Assembly (NCBI GenBank): GCA_934271275.1
Contig: CAKQRD010000016.1
Location: 1 to 42,084, forward strand
Length of the DNA stretch: 42,084 nt
Direction: 5' to 3'
Source: an uncultured Clostridia bacterium
GTDB taxonomy: Bacteria; Bacillota; Clostridia; Christensenellales; Borkfalkiaceae
Of the stretch, positions 24,096 to 32,531 are shown one piece after another (position 1 is the stretch's first letter; every line of letters begins with the position of its first letter). The position numbers were made by a program, and so were the translations under genes. Below the pieces are notes generated by a model, which was not told where the DNA came from, did no database searches, and was given only the letters and a program-made list of their open reading frames with translations.

Positions 24096-25298
24096 ATGAG
24101 AGTACTTTTTTCCCCTCCGGATATATCCGAGCTTGAAATAAATGAAGTAGCAGATGCATTGCGTTCCGGTTGGATTACAACCGGTCCGAGAACGAAGCAA
24201 CTTGAAAAAGAAATTGCCGAATGGATAGGCGTAAATAAATGTGTATGTCTGAATTCGCAAACGGCTTGCGCGGAAATGGCGTTACATATCCTCGGCATCG
24301 GGGCGGGCGATGAAGTAATCGTTCCCGCGTATACCTATACGGCTTCGGCTTCCGTTGTCTGTCACGTCGGCGCAACGTTGAAACTCATCGATTCACAAGT
24401 AGATAGTCTTGAAATGGATTATGACGCGCTTGAAAAGGCGATTACGAATAAAACAAAGGTGATTATCCCCGTCGACCTCGGCGGCGTGCCTTGCGATTAT
24501 GACCGTATTTTTGAAATCGTAGAGAAAAAGAGGCATTTATTCAAGCCGTCGAACGAGATTCAGAAAGCAATCGGCAGAATTGTCGTTTGTGCGGACACGG
24601 CGCACGCATTTGGCGCAAAATGGCACGGAAAAATGGTCGGTTCCATCGCCGATTTTTCAAGTTTTAGTTTTCACGCCGTAAAGAATTTTACGACGGCAGA
24701 AGGCGGCGCGCTTACTTGGAAAATGATTGACGGAATCAGCGATGAAGATATTTATCATAAACTTCAACTTCTAAGCCTTCACGGTCAGTCGAAGAGTGCG
24801 TTGGAAAAGACAAAGCTTGGCTCTTGGGAGTACGACATTGTAGGTACTTGGTATAAATGCAATATGACGGATGTCGTTGCGGCAATCGGGTTGAAGCAGT
24901 TCGAGCGTTATCCCGAAATGCTGAAACGACGCAGAGAAATTATCGCGCGTTATGACGCGGCGTTAAAACCGCTCGGGGTAAAGGTGTTGCCGCATTATAC
25001 AAGCGAACACGAATCTTCGGGACATTTGTATATTACGGAAATACCGAATATTACATACGAACAGCGCGGCGAAATCATTACGAAAATGGCGGAACGCGAC
25101 ATTGCCTGCAACGTGCATTATAAGCCGCTTCCTATGCACACGGCATATAAGGAACTCGGATTCGATATTCAAAACTATCCGAATGCTTACAACCATTTTG
25201 CACACGAAATCACGTTGCCTTTGCACACTTGTTTGACTGATGAACAGGTAGAATATGTAATCGATAATTTCGTGGTTATTCTGCGGGGGTACCTTTGA
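24096..25298 (+). CDS. DegT/DnrJ/EryC1/StrS-family sugar aminotransferase
   Basis: 400 residues, the usual length of the family. N-terminal SPPDISELEINEVADALRSG and ITTGPRTKQLE are hallmarks. AYTYTASASVV, DTAHAFGA and FSFHAVKNFTTAEGG mark the PLP site, with the Schiff-base Lys in HAVKN. These PLP enzymes convert a 4-keto (or 3-keto) nucleotide sugar into an amino sugar. The neighbours, a NeuD/PglD acetyltransferase and a PglC-like transferase, suggest UDP-4-amino-4,6-dideoxy sugar synthesis. The 4,6-dehydratase that would make its substrate is not in the window. A good AAAGGAG ribosome site precedes the ATG. Confidence 0.9.
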   Translation: MRVLFSPPDISELEINEVADALRSGWITTGPRTKQLEKEIAEWIGVNKCVCLNSQTACAEMALHILGIGAGDEVIVPAYTYTASASVVCHVGATLKLIDSQVDSLEMDYDALEKAITNKTKVIIPVDLGGVPCDYDRIFEIVEKKRHLFKPSNEIQKAIGRIVVCADTAHAFGAKWHGKMVGSIADFSSFSFHAVKNFTTAEGGALTWKMIDGISDEDIYHKLQLLSLHGQSKSALEKTKLGSWEYDIVGTWYKCNMTDVVAAIGLKQFERYPEMLKRRREIIARYDAALKPLGVKVLPHYTSEHESSGHLYITEIPNITYEQRGEIITKMAERDIACNVHYKPLPMHTAYKELGFDIQNYPNAYNHFAHEITLPLHTCLTDEQVEYVIDNFVVILRGYL

Positions 25299-26074
25299 TG
25301 CTGATTTGCAAATGGGAGAAACTGCCGCCTGAAATGCAGACGGACGAAGTGCGGAAATATTATGATATTTTGCGTAAAAAAAATTTTTCGTTGTTCTGGA
25401 AGCGCGTTTTCGATATTTTTGTTTCGGCTTTAATGCTTGTTATTCTATCGCCGCTGTTTCTTATTTTGGCGGTTGCGGTAAAAATCGACAGTAAAGGTCC
25501 TGTGTTTTATCGGCAAGAGAGGGTTACACAATACGGAAAACATTTTAAAATGTTCAAATTTCGTTCGATGGTTGTGAATGCTGATAAAGGTTCACAGGTT
25601 ACCGTGGACCAAGACTCGCGCATTACGAGGATGGGGAGGCTGATTCGTAAGTGTCGCCTCGACGAGGTAAGTCAGTTGATTGACGTTTTCCGCGGCACGA
25701 TGACGTTCGTTGGAACAAGACCAGAAGTACCGAAATATGTTGCAGGGTATACGCCTGAGATGATGGCGACGCTTTTAATGCCTGCTGGCGTTACAAGCCT
25801 TGCGAGTATTTACTATAAGGACGAGGCTGAACTCTTGAATGGGGCGGAAGCTACCGATAAGGTTTACATCGAAAAGATACTGCCCGCTAAAATGTATTAC
25901 AATCTGAAAGCGATTGAAAAGTTTGGGTTTTGGCGGGATATAAAGACAATGTTTATGACAGTATTTGCCGTACTCGGAAAAGAGTATAAAGGCGATTATG
26001 TCGAGCCGAAAATCGAAACGACAGCAGTTGAAAGCGAAGCGGCGGTTGCTTCTACTTCTAAAAAGGAAGGGTAA
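25298..26074 (+). CDS. Initiating sugar (phosphoglycosyl) transferase, PglC/WcaJ-type
   Basis: 258 residues from the ATG at 25298, which overlaps the preceding TGA by one base and has GGGGGT at 25284-25289. One hydrophobic segment (about 36-60) precedes the catalytic core typical of bacterial sugar transferases: KRVFDIFVSALMLV, FYRQERV, FKFRSM, then RLDEVSQLIDV, MTFVGTRPEVP, the signature region with the catalytic Asp-Glu pair. These enzymes load the first sugar phosphate onto undecaprenyl phosphate. As the only such gene here, it probably starts the glycan built by this cluster. The C-terminal 25 residues are Ala/Ser/Glu-rich and not conserved. Confidence 0.9.
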   Translation: MLICKWEKLPPEMQTDEVRKYYDILRKKNFSLFWKRVFDIFVSALMLVILSPLFLILAVAVKIDSKGPVFYRQERVTQYGKHFKMFKFRSMVVNADKGSQVTVDQDSRITRMGRLIRKCRLDEVSQLIDVFRGTMTFVGTRPEVPKYVAGYTPEMMATLLMPAGVTSLASIYYKDEAELLNGAEATDKVYIEKILPAKMYYNLKAIEKFGFWRDIKTMFMTVFAVLGKEYKGDYVEPKIETTAVESEAAVASTSKKEG

Positions 26075-26083
26075 ATTTATTGT

Positions 26084-27055
26084 ATGGAACGAAATATAGA
26101 AGTATCTGTTGTGATGCCGATTTACAATGAGGAAAAATATATAGATCGATGTTTAGCATCATTAAAAAAGCAAACTTATCCTAAAGAAAATGTCGAATGG
26201 TTGTTTATAGATGGTGGATCAAGCGATAACACCGTTGAAAAAATCGAACAATATGGAATTTTGAATTGCTCGATTCTGCAAAACGAAAAAAGATTAGTTA
26301 CATATGCTTTGAATATTGGCATAAAAAATGCAATTGGTAAATTCATCATAAGAATGGATGCTCATGCTGAATATTCAGAAAATTATATTGAAAAATGTGT
26401 TTTTTACTTAAAAACGACAGATGCAGATAATGTTGGCGGTGTTGCTATAACAAGCGGAGAAGGGTTTGTGGGAAAAGCAAATTCGGAAATTTTGTCATCA
26501 AAGTTTGGTGTTGGAAATTCAAGTTTTCGAACGGAAAGTAAAAGCGGATATGTTGATACTGTACCCTTTGGAGCTTTTCGTCGAGAGATATTTGATGAAG
26601 TAGGTTTATTTAATCCTGAGCTTCCAAGAAGTGAAGATAACGATTTTAATAGCAGAATAAGGGCAAAAGGTGGAAAGGTTTTTCTTTCATCTGATATAAA
26701 GTTTACGTATTATTGTCGAAACACAGCGGGAGGGCTTTTAGAACAAGCGATAAAAAATGGTAATGCTTTGTTTTTGACGCTTAAAAAGAATCCAAAAGCT
26801 ATGAGCCTGCGACATTACATTCCATTTCTATTTGTTCTATCTTTGATTGTAATGCCTATACTTTCTATATTTTTTTCATTGGCTTTGTGGAGTTTTATTG
26901 CGGAATGTGTCTTATATCTATCAATCGACTTTTATTTTTCTTTATTTAAGGGGAAAAAGAAATTTGCATTGTATAAATTTACGATGTACCCATTGTTTCA
27001 CGCAGTGTACGGACTTGGATCAATAATAGGTATGCTTGGTATTAAATTATATTAA
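26084..27055 (+). CDS. Glycosyltransferase family 2 with C-terminal membrane segments
   Basis: 323 residues. GT2 (GT-A fold) features: VVMPIYNEEKYIDRCLASL at the N-terminus, IDGGSSDNT, IIRMDAHAEY as the metal-binding D-x-D region, and ELPRSEDNDFNSRI near the catalytic base. Two or three hydrophobic stretches lie between about residues 240 and 320, as in ExoA-like enzymes. It probably adds a sugar to a lipid-linked intermediate at the inner face of the membrane. From about this gene onward the DNA is visibly richer in A+T than in the three genes before it, which hints at a join. Confidence 0.85.
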   Translation: MERNIEVSVVMPIYNEEKYIDRCLASLKKQTYPKENVEWLFIDGGSSDNTVEKIEQYGILNCSILQNEKRLVTYALNIGIKNAIGKFIIRMDAHAEYSENYIEKCVFYLKTTDADNVGGVAITSGEGFVGKANSEILSSKFGVGNSSFRTESKSGYVDTVPFGAFRREIFDEVGLFNPELPRSEDNDFNSRIRAKGGKVFLSSDIKFTYYCRNTAGGLLEQAIKNGNALFLTLKKNPKAMSLRHYIPFLFVLSLIVMPILSIFFSLALWSFIAECVLYLSIDFYFSLFKGKKKFALYKFTMYPLFHAVYGLGSIIGMLGIKLY

Positions 27056-27124
27056 AAATGATAAGTTTGTAAAAGCTTAATTAAAAGGCTCAAACCTATT
27101 GAATTGAAATGGATGTATTCTTCA

Positions 27125-27152
27125 TTGCGCAAAACCATAATGCGGTTATATC
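27125..27152 (+). promoter_or_regulatory. Possible internal promoter
   Basis: TTGCGC at 27125-27130 and TATATC at 27147-27152 with 16-base spacing, in the 149-base gap before the cytidylyltransferase gene. This is the longest gap in the glycan cluster. The match is moderate. Confidence 0.3.
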
Positions 27153-27204
27153 AGCTGAAGATGTGTGTTTCAGGAATAATTAATCAAAAAAGGTATTATA
27201 AAAA

Positions 27205-27627
27205 ATGTTGAAAAAGAAATATAAAATTGGCTATACAACTGGAGTTTTCGATATGTTTCATGTCGGGCATCTTAATATTATCAAGCGAGCAAAGGAACAA
27301 TGCGACTATCTTATAGTTGGTGTTTCGACAGATGAGATTGTCGAAACATATAAACATAAACGCCCGGTGATTCCCTTTGATGAAAGAATGGCGATCGTGG
27401 AGGCGATTAGATATGTGGATAAAGTTATACCACAAACCTCTATGAACAAAATGGAAGCATATAAAGCTTTGAAATTTGATGTTTTGTTTCATGGAAGTGA
27501 CTGGAAAGGGAGCGAAATGTACGAAAAAATTGTTGCCGATTTTGAAAAGGTCGGCGTGGATGTTGTGTTTTTGCCGCATACGGACGGAATCAGCTCCACA
27601 ATCATCCGTGAAAAGGTTAATAAATGA
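27205..27627 (+). CDS. Glycerol-3-phosphate cytidylyltransferase-like enzyme (TagD type)
   Basis: 140 residues, close to the usual size of TagD. It shows GVFDMFHVGHLNIIKRAK (with the H-x-G-H nucleotide-binding motif), the conserved RPVIPFDERM stretch, and DGISSTIIREKV (the I-S-S-T-x-I-R motif). Such enzymes make CDP-glycerol or a related CDP-activated alcohol from CTP. Two LicD proteins in the same cluster could use a CDP-activated donor, so the glycan is probably decorated with a phospho-alcohol. The exact substrate cannot be read from the sequence. Its stop overlaps the next start by four bases. Confidence 0.85.
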   Translation: MLKKKYKIGYTTGVFDMFHVGHLNIIKRAKEQCDYLIVGVSTDEIVETYKHKRPVIPFDERMAIVEAIRYVDKVIPQTSMNKMEAYKALKFDVLFHGSDWKGSEMYEKIVADFEKVGVDVVFLPHTDGISSTIIREKVNK

Positions 27628-28814
27628 AAATGCGGATAGATGAGGTTGAAAATTTTTTAAATCTTTGCACGGGATGTATGGCTTGTGCTGATGTTTGTCC
27701 GAAACAGTGTATTCAGCCGGTGACTCGTTCAGACGGTTTTCGTTATGTCGAAATTTCGAATGCCGAATGCGCGCATTGCGGAAAATGTTCTTCAGTCTGT
27801 CCGATTGAAACGCACAGAAAAAACGGCGGAGAAAGACATTTATATGCTGCTTATGCAAAAAACGAGAAAACGCGTAACAACGGCTCCTCGGGCGGAGTGT
27901 TTGAATTGTTGGCAAAGCATTTTCTTTCTCAAGGGTATGCTATTTGCGGTGCCGCCTTTGATGGAACTGTATTACGTCATCGCATCATTCATTCCGAAGA
28001 AGAACTGTCACCGCTTTTGAAATCTAAATATGTTCAGTCGGATACAACCGGGATATATCAGGAAAGTCTCTCTTTATTGAGAAAAGGAGAGCGACTGTTT
28101 TTCTGCGGAACGCCATGTCAGGTGTCGGCAATGAAAAATTTAGTTCCCGAAAATTTGCAGAAACAGCTTATCACTGCGGACATTATTTGCCATGGTGTTC
28201 CTTCTCAAAAAACATTTGATCAGTATATTCGTATGCTGGAAGAAAAAGAAAACGGTAAAATTCACAATTTTTCTTTCCGCGTTAAGGATAACAAATATCG
28301 TCATGCGCATGGTTTTTCTTATAACCTCGAAAAAGATGGAAAAGAAAAGAAAATTGATGGAATCTACCTGAAGTCTTCTTACTATAACGCTTTTAAAAAA
28401 TATCTTTTTTTTCGAGAAAGTTGCTATACTTGCAGGTATGCAACATTGGATCGAGTATCGGACATTACGCTCGGCGACTTTTGGGGAATTGAAAAATACC
28501 CATTTCCTGCAGATAGTGATGAAGGCGTTTCAATGATTATTACTAATACAGACATTGGGAAAAATGCATTTGAAACTGTTGTTCCGGAACTGGTTTGGCG
28601 AGAATTTCCCGTAGAATACGGTGTGGAATCCAACTATTGCCTAACGAAAGCTACCAAAAAACCGGTGAAGAGAGATGCTATTATAAAGAGCCTAAACGCC
28701 GAAGGCTATGAGGCAACGGCGCACGCATATTTCAGTTGTACTGCTTTGGAAAAACTCTACATGTTGCTTCCTGTGGGAATTCGAAATTTAAGGAAGAAAT
28801 TGCGAAAGAGGTAA
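27624..28814 (+). CDS. Fe-S protein of the F420H2-dehydrogenase beta-subunit family, copy 1
   Basis: 396 residues. The N-terminus is a two-cluster ferredoxin domain: CTGCMACADVCP and CAHCGKCSSVCP, each able to hold a 4Fe-4S cluster. The rest matches the coenzyme F420 hydrogenase/dehydrogenase beta-subunit family seen in polysaccharide loci, with NNGSSGGVFELLAKHFL, FFCGTPCQVSAMKN, DIICHGVPS and ITLGDFWG. The first block is typical of this family. Members in glycan clusters are thought to carry out a redox step on a sugar or its donor, but the reaction is not settled. A second copy is at 33843. It is coupled to the cytidylyltransferase by an ATGA overlap. Confidence 0.85.
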   Translation: MKMRIDEVENFLNLCTGCMACADVCPKQCIQPVTRSDGFRYVEISNAECAHCGKCSSVCPIETHRKNGGERHLYAAYAKNEKTRNNGSSGGVFELLAKHFLSQGYAICGAAFDGTVLRHRIIHSEEELSPLLKSKYVQSDTTGIYQESLSLLRKGERLFFCGTPCQVSAMKNLVPENLQKQLITADIICHGVPSQKTFDQYIRMLEEKENGKIHNFSFRVKDNKYRHAHGFSYNLEKDGKEKKIDGIYLKSSYYNAFKKYLFFRESCYTCRYATLDRVSDITLGDFWGIEKYPFPADSDEGVSMIITNTDIGKNAFETVVPELVWREFPVEYGVESNYCLTKATKKPVKRDAIIKSLNAEGYEATAHAYFSCTALEKLYMLLPVGIRNLRKKLRKR

Positions 28815-28816
28815 AA

Positions 28817-29698
28817 ATGTTTAAGTATATGAGAAAGGAAACACCGGATGATTGGAAGATTAAACAGTTGCAAGATAAAATTCTGGAAATTGCGGTGTAT
28901 GTGGATTCTTTTTGCGCAGAAAACGGAATTGACTATTGTTTAATGGGGGGCTCCGCTTTGGGAGCAATCCGACATGGTGGTTTTATTCCCTGGGATGACG
29001 ATTTAGATTTCTTTATGACTCCTGATAACTATGAAAAATTTGTACATTTATTCGAGGAGAAAGGAGACCGTGAACGCTTTTTCCTTGAGCCATTTGGTCA
29101 AACCGATAATATGATCACGTTGGGCAAGGTGCGTGCAAAGAACACGACTTATGTCGAGGAAAGTCTAAAGGATTACGATATTTCTCACAACATCTATTTG
29201 GATATTTTTATTTTACATATTTGCCCAAATAACAAATTTCAGCGCATACATCAGTACTTATGGGCAAAATACATTGTTGCCAAATCACAGGCGCACAAAG
29301 ACCTTTCGCGATATGGTTTTTGGCTTCGTACAATATTGCGAGTGCTGAAAATTTTCCCGCGTCGGTTTTTGATTCGTCATGCTTTGAAACAGGTTTATAA
29401 GTACAGAGATAAAAAAACCTCATTCTACTGCAATTATTTGGGAAAGGCAAAATACAAGCGCGGCACTTACAAACAAGAATGGTTTGACAACACTAAGAGG
29501 GTTCCGTTTGAAACTGTTTCATTAAACGTTCCGGTCGGTGTGGAGGATTTTCTGCGGGAACGGTTCGGGGATTATATGAAAATTCCCGATTTGGCGCAAA
29601 TTCGCCGAGAGCAGCACGCCGCGCTTTGGGATACGGAAAAGGATTATCGGGAATATCTGAAGGATACGCCAAAATATCCGAAAGAATATGTTTTGTAA
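28817..29698 (+). CDS. LicD-family phosphotransferase, copy 1
   Basis: 293 residues from the ATG at 28817, behind AAAGAGGT (28805-28812). The LicD signature is clear: YCLMGGSALGAIRHGGFIPW followed by DDDLDFFM, the metal-binding Asp cluster of this nucleotidyltransferase fold. LicD enzymes transfer a phospho-alcohol, such as phosphocholine, phosphoribitol or phosphoglycerol, from a CDP donor onto a sugar. With a TagD-like enzyme two genes upstream, phosphoglycerol is a reasonable guess. It is a paralogue of the gene at 35003. Two bases separate it from the preceding Fe-S gene. Confidence 0.88.
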   Translation: MFKYMRKETPDDWKIKQLQDKILEIAVYVDSFCAENGIDYCLMGGSALGAIRHGGFIPWDDDLDFFMTPDNYEKFVHLFEEKGDRERFFLEPFGQTDNMITLGKVRAKNTTYVEESLKDYDISHNIYLDIFILHICPNNKFQRIHQYLWAKYIVAKSQAHKDLSRYGFWLRTILRVLKIFPRRFLIRHALKQVYKYRDKKTSFYCNYLGKAKYKRGTYKQEWFDNTKRVPFETVSLNVPVGVEDFLRERFGDYMKIPDLAQIRREQHAALWDTEKDYREYLKDTPKYPKEYVL

Positions 29699-29710
29699 GG
29701 GTGGCAAAAA

Positions 29711-30502
29711 ATGAGTCGAGTTCAGGTTTTAGTTGCCTGTATGGGGCAAAAAGATGATGGTTTGTATCAAACGATGAATCTGCAAACCGATGCAGTACTT
29801 GCCAATCAGTGCGATGTTTATGAATATCGTGAATATAGGGAGCCGGACGGAAACCTTGTGCAGCTGGTATCCACAGGTGATCGCGGTGTCGGAAAAAATC
29901 GAAATAAGGCTTTATATTTTTCGGGTGGAGAATATTTGCTTTGTGCCGATCAAGATATGATTTATGTTGACGGTTATGCGGATATTATAGAAAATGCATT
30001 TAAGAAATGTAATAGAGCGGACATTATTGTTTTTCGTTTGGATTATTTAAATCGATTTACTCCGCCGAGGAAGGAACCAAAAAAATTTTGTCGCGTGCAT
30101 ATATGGAACTGTATGCGCTATGGGACTGCAAGAGTTGCGATGCGAAAAGATGCTATAGATAAGGCTTGCTTATCATTTTCTACATTATATGGTGGTGGTG
30201 CAAAATTTAGCTCAGGAGAGGATTCTCTTTTTATTCGTGAAGCACTTAGAAAGGGACTGAGAATATATACTTGCCCGACCACGATTGCTCAAGTAAAGCA
30301 AGAAGAATCCTCTTGGTTTAAAGGCTATAATGATAAATTTTTTATTGATAAAGGGATTTTGCTTGCTAATGCATTTCCTTGTTTAAAGAACTTGCTTATA
30401 TACCATTTTGCGTATGGATTAAGAAATGTTTCAAAGGATTATAGTTTTAAAAAAATTTGCCGTTTAATGCGTCAAGGAATACGAGCGTTTAAGGAAATTT
30501 AA
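29711..30502 (+). CDS. Glycosyltransferase family 2 protein
   Basis: 263 residues. It is a compact GT-A protein without the common N-terminal V-V-x-P-x-Y-N; the start reads VQVLVACMGQKDDG. A conserved GVGKNRNKAL helix, LLCADQDMIYVDGY (D-x-D metal site) and FSSGEDSLFIREAL (catalytic base region) are visible. The final 60 residues are basic and may touch the membrane. This resembles the GT2 subgroup of capsule clusters that act after the first sugar. AAGGGTGG gives a good ribosome site. The donor and acceptor cannot be deduced. Confidence 0.75.
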   Translation: MSRVQVLVACMGQKDDGLYQTMNLQTDAVLANQCDVYEYREYREPDGNLVQLVSTGDRGVGKNRNKALYFSGGEYLLCADQDMIYVDGYADIIENAFKKCNRADIIVFRLDYLNRFTPPRKEPKKFCRVHIWNCMRYGTARVAMRKDAIDKACLSFSTLYGGGAKFSSGEDSLFIREALRKGLRIYTCPTTIAQVKQEESSWFKGYNDKFFIDKGILLANAFPCLKNLLIYHFAYGLRNVSKDYSFKKICRLMRQGIRAFKEI

Positions 30503-30510
30503 GGTGGCTT

Positions 30511-31365
30511 ATGCAGATAATTATTGTTACGGCGGATGACTACGGAATGTGCAACGAGGTAGACCGCGCCATTGAAGCGGGAATTGAGAACGGGTTTATT
30601 ACCAGCACCAACGTGATGCTGAATATGGAAACGCTTTCCGACGCAGCGGATCTTCGTACAAGATACCCGAGCCTTTCCGTGGGGATTCATTGGAATGTTA
30701 CCACGGGAAAACCCGTCAGCGACCCGAAAACAGTTCCGTCTCTTGTAGATGAAAACGGCGCATTTTGGTCGATCGGCACTTTTAAAAAGAGATATCACAA
30801 AGGGGAAATTGTTTCTGCCGACCTTGAAAAAGAGTTGGAAGCGCAGTATTCGCTGTTTGAAGTGACTTGCGGAAAGCCCGATTATTGGAACACACATGAA
30901 AACTCCTCGCTTGAAACAAAGGCTTACAAAATCTTTGAAAAGGTTGCGTTAAAGCACGAAATTCCGGCTACAAGGACATTTCAACGTGTGTATTACGATA
31001 AGTTTGATCTGGGGTTCAAACGGGAACTCAGAGAATTTGCCGTAAAAAGTTTTTTTGAACTGTGGTTCAGGAAAATACGCAAAAATTTTAAGATGCCGAC
31101 AGCACGGGTTGTTAGCTTTGACAAGGTCAGCAAAACCGAAGGAGATGTGCTTCTTAATGCGTTGAAGAAAGACGGGCGCGACTTTATAGAAGTCGTTTTT
31201 CACCCTGCAACTATTGCAGATAGTCCGTACTTTGGTAATATTTCAACAGAAAGAGTAGAGGAATGGAAGTTTGTTTCGTCGCCGGAAGTACGCCGAAAGT
31301 ATGAAGAAAACTGCTTTGTGTTTGCTACATTTCGGGATTTTCCCAAGAATAATAAACAAAAATGA
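30511..31365 (+). CDS. ChbG/HpnK (YdjC)-family carbohydrate deacetylase
   Basis: 284 residues. The family motifs are visible in order: VTADDYGMCNEV (metal-binding Asp pair), SVGIHWNVT (the G-x-H-x-N-x-T block), WNTHENSS (second metal His) and EVVFHPATI near the C-terminus. Family members remove N-acetyl groups from sugars such as chitobiose or hopanoid-linked GlcNAc using a divalent metal. In this cluster it probably deacetylates one glycan residue. It starts behind AAGGTGG that overlaps the stop of the gene before, and overlaps the next start by four bases. Confidence 0.85.
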   Translation: MQIIIVTADDYGMCNEVDRAIEAGIENGFITSTNVMLNMETLSDAADLRTRYPSLSVGIHWNVTTGKPVSDPKTVPSLVDENGAFWSIGTFKKRYHKGEIVSADLEKELEAQYSLFEVTCGKPDYWNTHENSSLETKAYKIFEKVALKHEIPATRTFQRVYYDKFDLGFKRELREFAVKSFFELWFRKIRKNFKMPTARVVSFDKVSKTEGDVLLNALKKDGRDFIEVVFHPATIADSPYFGNISTERVEEWKFVSSPEVRRKYEENCFVFATFRDFPKNNKQK

Positions 31366-32531
31366 AGAAAATTATATTTGTGATCAACAACTTCAATACC
31401 GGTGGTGTGCAAAGTAGCTTCCTTAATTTAATTGGGGAAATTCATAGCAAATATGACATATCGGTTGTATGCTTTTATAATAGTGGTGTAAATTCTTTAC
31501 CAGCGAATGTCAAGCTTATTGTCCCTCGTTCCCCTTTTCGCTATTTCGGGGTGGCTCAAGGTGAGTTAAAAAAAAGACCATTGCAGTATGTGGCGCGATC
31601 TATTTGGGCTGTTTTTATTAAGTTGTTTGGTCGTTCGTTTGCCATACGGCTTATGCTACTGTTTCAAAAAGAACTCGGGGATTACGATTGTGCAATTTCG
31701 TATTTGCATGAGGCACCGCAAAGAAATTTTTACGGCGGGTGCAATGAGTTTGTCCTTAAAAAAATCAAGGCAAAAAAGAAAGTAACTTGGCTACATTGTG
31801 ATTTTGAATTATGCGGTGCTAACAGCAAAGCAAGTGAGAAAATATATCGACAGTTTGATGAAATTGTTGCTTGTTCGGAGGGGGCAAAACGAGCGTTTTT
31901 ACGCTGTATGCCACAGTTTGAGGATAAGTGCGTGGCAATACGTAACTGCAATAATTACGATAATATTCATAGACTCGCCGGTGATGGAGTGTTGTACGAT
32001 AAATCGAAATTCAACATTGTAACAGTTGCCCGTTTATCAAAAGAAAAAGGCATAGAACGAGCGTTGGAGGCAGTCAAGTGTTGCGTAAAGAAGGGTTATA
32101 AATTACACTATCACATTGTTGGTTCGGGCGATCAATCAGAGCATCTCAAAAATCTTACCAGAGACTATGGATTAGAAAATGTCGTGACATTTTATGAAAG
32201 TCAAGTCAATCCGTATCCATACATGAAGAATGCCGACCTATTTCTGCTTCCATCATATCACGAAGCAGCACCAATGGTTTTTGACGAGGCGGCTTGTTTG
32301 GGATTGCCTGTACTTGCAACAGAAACAACCTCCACAGAGGAAATGATTACGGAGAGCGGCTCAGGATTTGTATGTGAAAATTCGCAGGAGGGTATTTTCG
32401 ATGGGTTGATAAAAGTGTTAAAGAACCCGGATAGCCTAATAGAAATAAAAAAAACGTTGAAGCAACGCCAATTTACGAACCAAGACAAAATAAATAAAGT
32501 GAGTGAAGTTATAGATGATCGACACCTTTAA
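31362..32531 (+). CDS. Glycosyltransferase family 4
   Basis: 389 residues with a GT-B layout. The N-terminal half begins IIFVINNFNTGGVQSSFLNL (glycine-rich acceptor loop). The C-terminal donor domain has FNIVTVARLSKEKGIERALE, YHIVGSGD, and the nucleotide-sugar motif SYHEAAPMVFDEAACLGLPV with the E-x7-E pattern. GT4 enzymes are retaining transferases acting on lipid-linked sugars in the cytosol. It is coupled by an ATGA overlap to the deacetylase, and its 3' end overlaps the Wzy-like gene by 17 bases. Confidence 0.9.
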   Translation: MKKIIFVINNFNTGGVQSSFLNLIGEIHSKYDISVVCFYNSGVNSLPANVKLIVPRSPFRYFGVAQGELKKRPLQYVARSIWAVFIKLFGRSFAIRLMLLFQKELGDYDCAISYLHEAPQRNFYGGCNEFVLKKIKAKKKVTWLHCDFELCGANSKASEKIYRQFDEIVACSEGAKRAFLRCMPQFEDKCVAIRNCNNYDNIHRLAGDGVLYDKSKFNIVTVARLSKEKGIERALEAVKCCVKKGYKLHYHIVGSGDQSEHLKNLTRDYGLENVVTFYESQVNPYPYMKNADLFLLPSYHEAAPMVFDEAACLGLPVLATETTSTEEMITESGSGFVCENSQEGIFDGLIKVLKNPDSLIEIKKTLKQRQFTNQDKINKVSEVIDDRHL

